10,466 bases of DNA from Acidimicrobiia bacterium. Its GTDB lineage: Bacteria; Actinomycetota; Acidimicrobiia; Spongiisociales; UBA5794. Under the pieces are notes generated by a model that did no database searches, was not told where the DNA came from, and was given only the letters and a program-made list of their open reading frames with translations. Positions 1 through 5,967 of this stretch are shown one piece after another. A program made the position numbers and the translations under genes. Position 1 is the stretch's first letter. Every line of letters starts with the position of its first letter. The DNA is taken from NCBI GenBank assembly GCA_030618675.1, contig JAUXCV010000039.1, positions 1 to 10,466 of the forward strand, given 5' to 3'.

Positions 1-2
1 CC

Positions 3-119
3 CACGGCGAGATCAGCGACGAACTCATCGCTCTCGTCGTCGATGCTCACCTCTCCACGCGGGAGCGGTCGATCGCTGCTGACGATCAAGCCGGGGACGA
101 ACCCCTTCCGACGCACTGA
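3..119 (+). CDS. C-terminal end of an unidentified protein (partial)
   Basis: An open frame enters from the left edge and ends at TGA 117-119, giving the last 38 residues of a protein that starts outside the window. The visible peptide begins HGEISDELIALVVDAHLSTR and ends EPLPTH. It is acidic, with a helix-like ISDELIALVVDAHL stretch and a polar tail. Codon positions look real, with mostly G or C at third positions. I do not recognise the family. The stop lies only ten bases before a tRNA 3'-end fragment (129-153). In this region that position is typical of genes at the edge of an integrated element, but nothing visible proves it is an integrase. Confidence 0.5.
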   Translation, partial: HGEISDELIALVVDAHLSTRERSIAADDQAGDEPLPTH

Positions 120-128
120 GTTGAGCGG

Positions 129-153
129 CACGCCCGAAGGGACTTGACCCCCC
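129..153 (-). other. tRNA 3'-end fragment (T arm plus acceptor strand), degenerate
   Basis: On the minus strand this reads as tRNA positions 49-73: GGGGG, a 7-base loop GTCAAGT, CCCTT, then acceptor strand CGGGCGT and G73. The acceptor strand is identical to that of the fragment at 1077-1118, and the adjoining CGG on the plus strand matches too. Sequence upstream of the T arm (above 153) no longer fits a tRNA, so only about 25 bases are supported, and T54 is replaced by G. I infer an old, eroded attachment-site remnant of the same kind as the clearer copies at 1077 and 5752. It is short enough that chance resemblance is possible. Confidence 0.4.
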
Positions 154-284
154 CGAACCGGTCCGGGCTTTCCGGAGCCACCGATGGGAACGAAACCGGT
201 TACTGCATGTCACCATGTCGCCCGCTGAACCCAATAGCGCACAACGACATCTCAAGGAGTCGGTTCAGGCGATGGCGGTGTGTT

Positions 285-692
285 TCAGTGATCCGGGTGG
301 GGAACCGCGATAACTATCAGCCCCTGGATGTCGAAAAAGTCTCGGGGATTGCACGTGTGTATGGGCAGGTCAGTGGACATCGCTATGGCGGCGATCATGG
401 CGTCGTAGGATCGGGCCGCTGGTTTGCGTCCGACCTTCCGCAGTCCAACCGCCACTCGACCGAAGGTGCGGGCGGCTGGAGTATCGAACGGGAGTGGATC
501 GAAGTCGGCTTCAGCTTGCTGGAGGTGGGCTTGGCGGGCAACGCGTTCCTCGTCGGTGGTTGCGACCAGTGGCCCAACCGAGAGTTCGGCAAGCGTCACC
601 GTGGTGATCTGGGGTTCGTCGGGGAGGGTATCGGTGTCCTGGAGACGTCCCAGAAGTATGAGTGTGCTGGTGTCGAGGATGCCCCTGGTCAT
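285..692 (-). CDS. vapC: VapC-like PIN-domain toxin (ribonuclease)
   Basis: A 135-residue protein of normal VapC length. PIN-domain toxins are metal-dependent ribonucleases that cleave tRNA or rRNA when the partner antitoxin is degraded. The acidic residues expected of the active site are present: D7 in ILDTSTLI, E36 in LAELSVG, D97 in YDAMIAAIA, and D118 in the NPRDF motif near the C terminus. ATG is at 692, four bases after the antitoxin stop (697-699), so the pair is surely cotranscribed and probably translationally coupled. No break or missing catalytic residue is seen. I infer that the toxin is active. The partner antitoxin is of Phd/YefM type, a common pairing for VapC. Confidence 0.9.
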   Translation of the reverse strand: MTRGILDTSTLILLGRLQDTDTLPDEPQITTVTLAELSVGPLVATTDEERVARQAHLQQAEADFDPLPFDTPAARTFGRVAVGLRKVGRKPAARSYDAMIAAIAMSTDLPIHTCNPRDFFDIQGLIVIAVPHPDH

Positions 693-696
693 GGAA

Positions 697-933
697 TCAC
701 AGCGAAGGATCGAGGACCCGGTCGAGATCCTTGCGAAGGCGAGCAGGGTCGAGGTGAGGCAGCGATCGACGACGGGCGATGAGCACGGCCACCGACACCG
801 GCTCTCGACCCACTGGTCTCAGTTCGGCAACCGGCTTGCCCGAGCGCGTGATCGTGAGTCGCTCGCCTTTGGCGGCACGGTCGACCACATCACCGCCGTG
901 GTTGCGCAGTTCCCGGATCGAAATCTCTGACAT
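697..933 (-). CDS. vapB: Phd/YefM-family antitoxin (VapB partner)
   Basis: A 78-residue antitoxin. The N-terminal part (residues 1-45, MSEISIRELRNHGGDVVDRA then the LTITRSGKPVAELRPV strand) is the DNA-binding fold of the Phd/YefM family. The C-terminal part, about residues 50-78 with RRRSLPHLDPARLRKDLDRV, would wrap around the toxin. The antitoxin gene comes first and vapC follows after four bases. Upstream, a GTATCAC-AG-GTGATAC palindrome (943-958) gives a likely autoregulatory operator. No Shine-Dalgarno is visible before ATG 933. A TACGCT -10 element sits six bases before the ATG, suggesting a leaderless message. Confidence 0.88.
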   Translation of the reverse strand: MSEISIRELRNHGGDVVDRAAKGERLTITRSGKPVAELRPVGREPVSVAVLIARRRSLPHLDPARLRKDLDRVLDPSL

Positions 934-939
934 GCACCA

Positions 940-958
940 AGCGTATCACAGGTGATAC
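940..958 (-). promoter_or_regulatory. vapBC operator palindrome and leaderless -10 element
   Basis: GTATCAC (943-949) and GTGATAC (952-958) form a perfect 7-base inverted repeat with a 2-base spacer. On the minus strand TACGCT (945-940) fits the actinobacterial TANNNT -10 and leaves six bases to the vapB ATG at 933. The palindrome overlaps the -10, which is the usual arrangement for autorepression by an antitoxin-toxin complex. The palindrome is seen directly; its role is inferred. Confidence 0.6.
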
Positions 959-1048
959 ATTCACGGAAGAGGGCCGTCGAACAGGATCTCGACCTCGGCT
1001 TCTCTATCCCCCAAGAACGACGCCCCGGCCACAACTCCCCGCGAGAAG

Positions 1049-1069
1049 AACCCTTGCAGCGCAAGGGTT
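1049..1069 (-). terminator. Hairpin following the tRNA-Arg fragment (native tRNA terminator remnant)
   Basis: A perfect 9-base stem AACCCTTGC/GCAAGGGTT with a 3-base loop. On the minus strand it is followed by CTTCTC and lies eight bases past the end of the tRNA fragment at 1077. This is where the terminator of a minus-strand tRNA gene would sit. A weaker hairpin occupies the same place at the second Arg copy (5726-5741). Confidence 0.5.
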
Positions 1070-1076
1070 CGCTCGG

Positions 1077-1118
1077 CACGCCCGCAGGGACGCGGACCCC
1101 CAACCTGCTGATCCGTAG
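1077..1118 (-). other. tRNA-Arg(ACG)-like 3'-half fragment (attachment-site scar A)
   Basis: Reading on the minus strand, this fits tRNA positions 32-73 without gaps: anticodon loop CTACGGA, TCAGC, variable region AGGTT, GGGGG, T loop TCCGCGT, CCCTG, acceptor strand CGGGCGT, G73. The anticodon loop with ACG matches actinobacterial tRNA-Arg(ACG). There is no D arm or 5' acceptor strand: similarity stops at the anticodon loop, which is where tyrosine integrases commonly cross over. T55 is changed to C and the T loop is GC-rich, so the copy is degenerate and unlikely to be functional RNA. A hairpin on the 3' side (1049-1069) and a 38-base repeat on the other side (1203-1240) are both echoed at copy B. 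Confidence 0.75.
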
Positions 1119-1202
1119 ATGTCCAAGCGGTGCCCACGGGCGTCCACACCCGTCCACCCAGCCCGGAACAGAAACCTTCCATGTCCACAGGCGTCCTCAC
1201 CC

Positions 1203-1240
1203 GTCCACAGCCGTCCGGGGCTATTGGCTCCCAGATTGGC
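1203..1240 (-). repeat. Element-side repeat next to scar A (copy 1 of 2)
   Basis: These 38 bases match 5817-5854 at 36 positions, including a run of 23 identical bases (1218-1240). On the minus strand a frame reads GQSGSQ then TAG (stop at 1221-1223), resembling the tail of an integrase ending just before an attachment site. Between the repeat and the tRNA fragment (1119-1202) copy A carries extra GTCCAC-type repetition that is shorter in copy B. I infer a decayed element arm shared by both scars. Confidence 0.65.
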
Positions 1241-1309
1241 CCCACGGCACGGGCGCTGACAGACCTCGAATCCAGTAGCCGGGGACACATCGACGATCGT
1301 GGTCAGTGG

Positions 1310-1337
1310 TTGTGTTGTCTCGATGTCGCGATATCAT
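1310..1337 (+). promoter_or_regulatory. Promoter and putative operator of the first antitoxin-doc pair
   Basis: TTGTGT (1310-1315), a 16-base spacer and TATCAT (1332-1337) make a plausible promoter. TATCAT ends six bases before ATG 1344 and no Shine-Dalgarno is visible, so the transcript is probably leaderless. GATGTCGCGAT (1322-1332) overlaps the spacer and -10 and recurs with one change before the paralogous antitoxin gene (9420-9430, minus strand), suggesting a shared operator. Confidence 0.45.
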
Positions 1338-1343
1338 GAATGT

Positions 1344-1553
1344 ATGACGAAACAGACCACCGTCCGCCTGCCCGATGACCTCGCCGAGGACGCTGAAACC
1401 GTTGCCCGAATCGAGGGCACCAGCGTCAACGCCCTGATCGTCGACGCCCTCACCGCCGAAATCGAACGGGTCCGACAAGACGAAGACTTCACGAACCGCG
1501 CCAAACGACTCCTCGAACGCGACCGAGAACTTCTGGAGCGCCTCGCCCGGTGA
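1344..1553 (+). CDS. Ribbon-helix-helix antitoxin (copy 1)
   Basis: A 69-residue protein with the ribbon-helix-helix pattern: strand TTVRLPDDLA (residues 5-14), helix AEDAETVARIEG, turn TSVN, then helix ALIVDALTAEIERV. The tail RLLERDRELLERLAR is charged and helical and should contact the toxin. The ATG at 1344 was chosen over an upstream in-frame GTG (1299) because the fold begins here and the paralogue starts at the matching point. It overlaps the doc gene by four bases (GTGA). By hand alignment it shares about 38 of 65 residues with the second copy at 9204-9416. It should repress its own promoter and neutralise Doc. The toxin frame is broken here, so it may now act only as a regulator or as protection against related toxins. 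Confidence 0.85.
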   Translation: MTKQTTVRLPDDLAEDAETVARIEGTSVNALIVDALTAEIERVRQDEDFTNRAKRLLERDRELLERLAR

Positions 1554-1953
1554 CCCGGTACGTCACGCTGAGCGAGTACTTCTGGCTGGCAGAACAAGTC
1601 ACCGGCATCGACGCCGACACCCTCGCCAAGGCGTCCCGATCCGACCTCGCCGACTCGGCTCTTCATGCCCCCGGGCCGGGTTCGGCGACGCGGAGTTCTA
1701 CCCCGACATCTACGACAAGGCCGCGGTCTTGGTTTGCCGACTGGCGTGGAACCATCCACTCCCCGACGGAAACAAGCGAGCCGCGTGGGCAGCGTTGGTC
1801 ATGTTCGTCGATCTCAACGACGGCACCTGGGCTCCTGACCCGCCCGACATCGACCAGGCCAAGGAAGCGATGCTGGCGATCGCTGCCGGCGAGAACGACG
1901 AAGCCTGGGCAGCCGCCTGGCTGAAGGAACGAGTCCGCTTCGCCATTGCGTGA
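1550..1953 (+). pseudogene. doc: Doc/Fic-family toxin, frameshifted (copy 1)
   Basis: Doc toxins are Fic-fold kinases that inactivate EF-Tu by phosphorylation. The first frame, from GTG 1550, encodes TRYVTLSEYFWLAEQVTG to LADSALHAP, then leaves the family. From about 1673 the next frame encodes AGFGDAEFYPDIYDKAAVLV, the Fic motif HPLPDGNKR (codons 1753-1779), and the normal C terminus LKERVRFAIA with TGA at 1951-1953. Alignment to the intact paralogue at 8821-9207 places the break at the C run 1668-1672: six Cs instead of five would restore a single 134-residue frame. All catalytic-motif residues survive after the break. It is therefore either a recently inactivated toxin or a homopolymer sequencing error. 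No canonical slippery heptamer is present to suggest programmed frameshifting. Confidence 0.82.
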
Positions 1954-2268
1954 ACCTCCCGATCCTCCTCCTGAGTCAACATCAACGGAAGGCTCTTCTC
2001 CTCGCCGGCCGATCGTTGCTGACAGCCAGCTTTGAAATGACCCCACCCGACGGCGGGTATCTCCCCCAGGAAGTGGGGAATCTCAGTGAGCAGGCCTGGG
2101 GAGAACTACGTGAGCGCGGCCAGGCTCCAGGGGCTTGCTGGCGGAACGGAGCCTCGTCGACCCCATCGATGGCTGCTTCCGTGACCCAATATGAGTGGTC
2201 ACCACTCATTACAGGAATGAACACCGGTTGTAGCGTCCGCGGAGCACCTCAACAAAGGAGAGGGAATA
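1954..2268. other. Intergenic stretch without a convincing gene; one palindrome
   Basis: A plus-strand frame stays open across this stretch but reads into the start of the exported protein gene in another frame and shows no family-like pattern, so I do not call it. The stretch contains a weak CCCC/GGGG hairpin around 2052-2076, a perfect 9-base palindrome (2191-2209) listed separately, and the ribosome-binding site AAAGGAG (2254-2260) for the next gene. I see no tRNA, transposase or repeat that I can support. Confidence 0.5.
2191..2209. promoter_or_regulatory. Perfect 9-base inverted repeat, candidate operator
   Basis: ATGAGTGGT and ACCACTCAT flank a single C. The repeat centre lies about 70 bases before GTG 2269 of the exported protein gene, a usual place for an operator or activator site. 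No clear -35/-10 pair is visible beside it. The regulator is unknown; the convergent LuxR-family protein (2933-5494) is one candidate, by proximity only. Confidence 0.45.
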
Positions 2269-2844
2269 GTGACAGAGGAAGCATGGAAGCGAAGTGTTGT
2301 GTCGAGGCTGGCGCTGATTGTGGCGACGTTGGGGGCGGTACTACTGCTCATCCCGACAGCAGCGCGAGCTGATGCGCCCGATCAGTCCGGAGTCGTGGAA
2401 CGGACGCCATATCTGAGTGCTGCTTGGATTTTCTCAGGTGATGGCTTGATCGTGGTAACCGGGCCTTCGCTCGATCAAGGGTGTTTCGGCGAAGGATTCC
2501 TGGAGCCCACCGCCAGGGTGGTCAGCACGCCGAGCGGTCTTACCCTTACCAACGTCACCTACAGTGACCACGTGTGGGTGTTCGACGACGAGGGCTTCGC
2601 AAACCCCCTCGATTGGCTGTTTGGCCGGGCGTGCCCCGCGGTGTGGGCAGGCCAACCGGCGCCAGATCCCCTCTCCCAGGGAGAAGGTCTCATCAGTGTC
2701 AATAGTCGTGTTGACGCCGACGGCGTTGAGCACGGCAACGTTGTCCTGACTGCGATGGTCACGACGGCCGACGGGCTAGATGAGCACCTCAACATCGTTG
2801 GCGGCGGGATCGGTGAGAGGGACTTTGTCAACTACGGTGGCTGA
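2269..2844 (+). CDS. Small exported protein of unknown family
   Basis: A 191-residue protein starting at GTG 2269, eight bases after a strong AAAGGAG. The N terminus is a classical signal peptide: K7 and R8, hydrophobic core about residues 14-28 (LALIVATLGAVLLLI), and a cleavage site after ARA (residues 32-34). The mature part, about 157 residues, is rich in V, T, G and D and looks beta-structured. Two cysteines (C72 and C122) could form a disulfide. There is no second membrane segment, lipobox or cell-wall sorting signal, so it is likely released or periplasm-like. I recognise no domain. It stands alone, transcribed toward the LuxR-family gene and separated from it by a strong terminator. 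The 9-base palindrome upstream suggests regulated expression. Confidence 0.8.
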   Translation: MTEEAWKRSVVSRLALIVATLGAVLLLIPTAARADAPDQSGVVERTPYLSAAWIFSGDGLIVVTGPSLDQGCFGEGFLEPTARVVSTPSGLTLTNVTYSDHVWVFDDEGFANPLDWLFGRACPAVWAGQPAPDPLSQGEGLISVNSRVDADGVEHGNVVLTAMVTTADGLDEHLNIVGGGIGERDFVNYGG

Positions 2845-2852
2845 GGAGCGCT

Positions 2853-2896
2853 CAACGAGTGAGGCTTGGGTCGTTCGACCCGAGCCTCACTCGTTG
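2853..2896. terminator. Strong bidirectional terminator hairpin
   Basis: Arms 2853-2873 and 2876-2896 pair over 21 positions with a single G-T wobble and a nominal two-base TT centre (in RNA a four-base loop is more likely). It lies nine bases after the stop of the exported protein gene and 36 bases beyond the 3' end of the convergent regulator gene, so it probably ends both transcripts. No long T run follows on either strand. Confidence 0.75.
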
Positions 2897-2932
2897 CGCA
2901 AGCTGATGGCGGGCCCAAGATCAGCCTCGGAC

Positions 2933-5494
2933 CTACGTCCCTGACTGCAACTCCCCGGCCTCGACGGCGACCACCAGCGCCTCATCTCGATTCGTCACCC
3001 CAAGTTTGGCGAGGATCGCCGACACGTGGTTCTCGACCGTACGCAGAGAGATGAACAGCCGATCGGCGATCTCCGCGTTGGCCAGTCCTTCGGCCAACAG
3101 CGTCAGTACTTCGTCCTGACGCGGAGTCAGACCGAGTGGGCTGCCTCTAGTTGCCTGGCGCGGACCACGCGGGATGGCGGTAACTCCATCGGCGCGCAAC
3201 TCGTTTCGGAGCCGGGCTGCGAGCGCTCGGGCGCCGATGCGCTGGGCGACCCGCAAGGCTTCCAGTCGAGCATCCGGACCGCCCAGGCTCAATGCCACGG
3301 CGTGTTCAAATGGGACGCCCCTGTCGGCGAACCATTCGGCCGCCCGCTCCCATTGGTTGTCCCCGAGCCACCTCACCGGCGGCGCTGCCTCGTCAGGTAT
3401 GGCGTCGAGGTGGCCGTCAAGCCAAAGCCAAAGCGCATGTTCGCTTATCGCCCACTGATTCCGACCAGCCGTAGTGTGCTCGAAGATTTCGAGACTCTGT
3501 TCCGCGGCGAGATCATCCCGTTGCCGGAATACCCAGTGGTACTCAGCCGAGACGGTGGCAGCATGGACAAGATCCTGAATCTGCCCGAACGTGTGAGCCC
3601 GGTCCCAGAGTCGATTCACGGCCAGACCAGCTTCTGCGGAGCCACGACGCACCAATAGATCGGCAAGGGTTCCTTCGCTGTACCACCGCACGGATGCCGG
3701 CAATCTGTCGCTGTTGACTAGCTCGTTGAGCGTCGGCTCGGCGGCCTCATAGTCTCCGATGGCGACCGAGATGCTCGCATCCAAACCGACGTGCCAAACG
3801 CTCCCTCCGATGTCATGGTCGATGGACGCGAGGGCACTCTCATTGAGACGTTGGGCCCGCTCGATGTCCTTGGCGGACAACGCTGTCTCGATCAGGTTTC
3901 CCCTGGCGCGTTGCAGCTCCCAGGCCAAGCCAAGGGAGTCGGCGATTTCGACTGCCTCCACCAACATCTCAGAGCCATCCGGGTAGGACATGAGGTTGTT
4001 GCAGATACCGGCAGTAGTCAACGCCAGCGCCCGAGCCTGGCTGGGATCGGGCGCCAGCGCCAAGGCTTGTTCGGAGTAACGCAGACCGAGTTCCCCGTCC
4101 AGATTCTGTAGTGCAACTCTCGCCAACTGTGCGTACGCAAGCGCCAGGCCTTCACCGCCAACGTGTTCGAGCACGTCAACAGCTTCTTCCGCCAGTTCGG
4201 CAGCGCCTACGAAGTCCGCCCCCGACCAAGCCGACCGCGAGGCGCGGACCAGCCCGGTGCCCACCCCGGTGGCGTCGCCCAGTTGCCTGCGTAAGGCGAT
4301 GGCGGCCATGGCATGGTGCAAACCTTCGCCGTCTGCGAACTCCTCTTCGGCGGCCCACAGCTCCATCAGGTCAGCCCGCAAGTCGATCGGGATCATCTCG
4401 AGGTGAGGTTCGAGAGCCTTCATGAGGACGATGACTTCCCGATGGCTCTGCCTGGCGGCTGCCTGCCTGGCAGCATCGGGCAGCCATCGGACAATCGCGT
4501 CGGTGTCCGCTGCGAGGCGAGCGTGGTGGGCAAGGCGGGCAGAGTCGAGCTCGAACCGCTTCCCTGCGGCGAGCATCTGGAGGTGCAGCTCTCGTCGGAG
4601 GGGCTCGGTCAGGGCGCTCTCGACGGCGGTACGCGCCAGCTCGTGGCGGAAGGTCAGTGCGTCTGCCGTGAGCTCGAGCAGGCCAGCATCTTCTGCTTCT
4701 CCGATGGACTCACGGAGTCCGGGATCGATCTCATCGAGCAAGCCCAGCTCAAGCCGACCAGGAACCACCGATGTCAGTTTCACGAGGCGCTCCCCCTTGG
4801 CGGTGAGACGCATCACCTGGGAGTTGATCGTGTCCATGACTGATGTCGAGACCTCGTCCTGTGTATGACGTAGCAACTCGGTTACCAAGAAGGGATTGCC
4901 GTTCGACAGATCCCAGACCCGATTGGCGAGGTCTTCGTCGCCGGCGAGCCTGTGCACCGCCTCCTGGCTCAAAGGCTCAAGTTCGATGTTCTCCACGAAG
5001 GACTTGGGCAGGTCGCCGAGCACCACGCCAAGCTGATGACTGGACGGTATCTTCTCCCGGAACGTCATCACAAGGAGGGTGTGGGTGCGGTCGATTCGTC
5101 GTCCGAGGGACGTGATCAGGTCGAGGGTGGCGCCGTCCGCCCAATGAACATCTTCAAACACCGCGACGGTGGGGCGAAGGGCACGGGTAAATAGCTCCAT
5201 CATGGTGGACAGAACGCTGTTCGGATCGTCGGCGGAGAGCGCATCGGCGAGCCGCGGCTCTTCGAAGGACATGTCAATGATAGGCCCCAGGGGTCGGGGA
5301 GCCAGGAGGTCATCGCATGACCCCCAAAGAACATGAGCTTGATCTGCGACCTTATGTGTCAGGGCTCGGGCGACCGAGGTCTTGCCGATACCGGCCTCGC
5401 CGCGTATCAGGGAGATCCGACCTTCGCCCTCCCCCGCTTGCTCTACGAGCTCTCCTAGCCGCTGGAGCGGCCCCTCCCGTTCAAACAGATCCAT
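2933..5494 (-). CDS. Large ATP-binding LuxR-family transcriptional regulator (LAL type)
   Basis: An 853-residue cytoplasmic regulator with LAL/MalT-like architecture. Residues 1-40 begin MDLFEREGPLQRLGELVEQA and reach Walker A GEAGIGKTS (32-40). Walker B with its following motif, TVAVFEDVHWAD, is at about 109-120. A long helical middle, roughly 300-770, resembles TPR-type repeats used for signal or partner sensing. The C-terminal 65 residues are a LuxR (GerE) helix-turn-helix: LTPRQDEVLTLLAEGLANAE, then IADRLFISLRTVENHVSAIL. ATG 5494 was chosen over an in-frame upstream start at 5596, because the family normally begins with this motif and the extra 34 residues look unlike it. No Shine-Dalgarno is present, but TATCCT sits six bases before the ATG (leaderless). 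Targets are unknown. The convergent exported protein gene is its nearest neighbour. Confidence 0.9.
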   Translation of the reverse strand: MDLFEREGPLQRLGELVEQAGEGEGRISLIRGEAGIGKTSVARALTHKVADQAHVLWGSCDDLLAPRPLGPIIDMSFEEPRLADALSADDPNSVLSTMMELFTRALRPTVAVFEDVHWADGATLDLITSLGRRIDRTHTLLVMTFREKIPSSHQLGVVLGDLPKSFVENIELEPLSQEAVHRLAGDEDLANRVWDLSNGNPFLVTELLRHTQDEVSTSVMDTINSQVMRLTAKGERLVKLTSVVPGRLELGLLDEIDPGLRESIGEAEDAGLLELTADALTFRHELARTAVESALTEPLRRELHLQMLAAGKRFELDSARLAHHARLAADTDAIVRWLPDAARQAAARQSHREVIVLMKALEPHLEMIPIDLRADLMELWAAEEEFADGEGLHHAMAAIALRRQLGDATGVGTGLVRASRSAWSGADFVGAAELAEEAVDVLEHVGGEGLALAYAQLARVALQNLDGELGLRYSEQALALAPDPSQARALALTTAGICNNLMSYPDGSEMLVEAVEIADSLGLAWELQRARGNLIETALSAKDIERAQRLNESALASIDHDIGGSVWHVGLDASISVAIGDYEAAEPTLNELVNSDRLPASVRWYSEGTLADLLVRRGSAEAGLAVNRLWDRAHTFGQIQDLVHAATVSAEYHWVFRQRDDLAAEQSLEIFEHTTAGRNQWAISEHALWLWLDGHLDAIPDEAAPPVRWLGDNQWERAAEWFADRGVPFEHAVALSLGGPDARLEALRVAQRIGARALAARLRNELRADGVTAIPRGPRQATRGSPLGLTPRQDEVLTLLAEGLANAEIADRLFISLRTVENHVSAILAKLGVTNRDEALVVAVEAGELQSGT

Positions 5495-5500
5495 GCGGCC

Positions 5501-5506
5501 AGGATA
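5501..5506 (-). promoter_or_regulatory. -10 element of the LuxR-family gene (leaderless start)
   Basis: On the minus strand TATCCT fits TANNNT and is followed by six bases and ATG 5494, placing the transcription start at or next to the first codon. There is no purine-rich ribosome site. A -35 is not convincing (GGGACA, about 14 bases upstream). This supports the 5494 start. Confidence 0.4.
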
Positions 5507-5545
5507 TGCTGCCGGATCGTGTCCCGCGGTGTGGTGTGTGTAGGT

Positions 5546-5718
5546 GGTGCCCTCAGCGTTCGGGACTGTCCTGGAGTGATGGACCGCTACACCCACCTAT
5601 TCCCCTCCGACGTCAGAGGGCGCTCATCAGACGACTCGATGATATCCGGGTCCGAAACCTCGCGGCCCAGACGCGGCCCAACGAACACACACAGGGAATC
5701 GAGTTCGGCGGGAGATAA
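5546..5718 (+). pseudogene. Tyrosine integrase C-terminal remnant, frameshifted
   Basis: The plus strand encodes SVRDCPGVMDRYTHLFPSDV (about 5552-5614). This matches the end of phage-type tyrosine recombinases, in which the MDRYTHLFP tyrosine is the catalytic nucleophile. A frame change near 5615 then leads into RALIRRLDDIRVRNLAAQTR and a stop TAA at 5716-5718, a typical integrase tail. Upstream of about 5546 no catalytic core (R, H-x-x-R) is found. That space is occupied by the promoter and 5' end of the opposite-strand LuxR-family gene, so the integrase has lost most of its length. The stop lies next to a hairpin and the tRNA-Arg fragment at 5752, the normal place for an integrase beside its attachment site. 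It is inactive. Confidence 0.65.
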
Positions 5719-5725
5719 CAGAAAC

Positions 5726-5741
5726 CCCCGCCACAGCAGGG
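5726..5741 (-). terminator. Hairpin following tRNA-Arg fragment B
   Basis: On the minus strand CCCTGC, loop TGTG and GCGGGG form a 6-base stem followed by GTTTCTGTT. It is in the same position relative to the tRNA fragment as the stronger hairpin at 1049-1069, consistent with a retained tRNA terminator. It also lies just past the integrase remnant stop. Confidence 0.4.
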
Positions 5742-5751
5742 ATCTCAGCAG

Positions 5752-5793
5752 CATGCCCGGAGTGACTCGAACCCCCAACCCCCTGATCCGTAG
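5752..5793 (-). other. tRNA-Arg(ACG)-like 3'-half fragment (attachment-site scar B)
   Basis: On the minus strand this fits tRNA positions 32-73 without gaps: anticodon loop CTACGGA, TCAGG, GGGTT, GGGGG, T loop TTCGAGT, CACTC, acceptor strand CGGGCAT, G73. The T loop is canonical, unlike copy A, but position 62 is A against G52 and the acceptor differs from copy A. As in copy A, similarity ends at the anticodon loop, with no D arm or 5' strand. One side carries an integrase C-terminal remnant (5546-5718); the other carries the 38-base repeat shared with copy A. I infer an attachment-site half left by an element integrated into tRNA-Arg. Confidence 0.8.
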
Positions 5794-5816
5794 ATCTCCA
5801 AGGGGTGTCCATGGGC

Positions 5817-5854
5817 GTCCACAGCCGGCCAGGGCTATTGGCTCCCAGATTGGC
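5817..5854 (-). repeat. Element-side repeat next to scar B (copy 2 of 2)
   Basis: It matches 1203-1240 at 36 of 38 positions and lies 24 bases from the tRNA fragment. On the minus strand a short frame reads RLGSQSGSQ then TAG, with another stop 14 codons earlier, so any integrase it came from is truncated. The GGGAGCCAAT unit occurs twice with a 12-base period (within 5835-5859). Confidence 0.65.
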
Positions 5855-5967
5855 TCCCAAGACGAGAGCGCAGATCGAACTACGTCCCTTTCGGCCGCTC
5901 TTGGATACCGGCGTGTTCGCGCGGAATACAGAATCTGCAACTGATCTGGGCCGTCGTCCGGGTGCTT

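Noticed and set aside
144..782. Open plus-strand frame of 212 codons across vapC and vapB
   Set aside because: It is antisense to two recognisable genes, shows no protein family pattern, and its openness follows from GC-rich codon bias on the other strand.
1077..1118. Functional tRNA gene at the Arg or Val fragments
   Set aside because: All copies lack the 5' acceptor strand, D arm and 5' anticodon stem, and several T-loop positions are altered.
952..1278. Plus-strand peptide with TPNLLIRR (and TPNPLIRR near 5770)
   Set aside because: These similar peptides are the antisense translation of the two tRNA-Arg fragments, not a conserved protein motif.
1667..1675. Programmed -1 frameshifting in the first doc gene
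   Set aside because: The site does not match an X-XXY-YYZ heptamer, no strong downstream structure is evident, and the paralogue is encoded in one frame.
2010..2110. Possible end of an insertion sequence (TTTGAAATGACCCCACC and neighbouring bases)
   Set aside because: It gives a vague impression of insertion-element end sequence, but no matching inverted end, target duplication or transposase frame can be found.
1950..2372. Open plus-strand frame of 140 codons before the exported protein gene
   Set aside because: It overlaps the well-supported exported protein gene in another frame, has no ribosome site, and its composition is not protein-like.
4176..4843. Several open plus-strand frames within the LuxR-family gene
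   Set aside because: They are shadows of the long minus-strand gene with its clear Walker and helix-turn-helix motifs.
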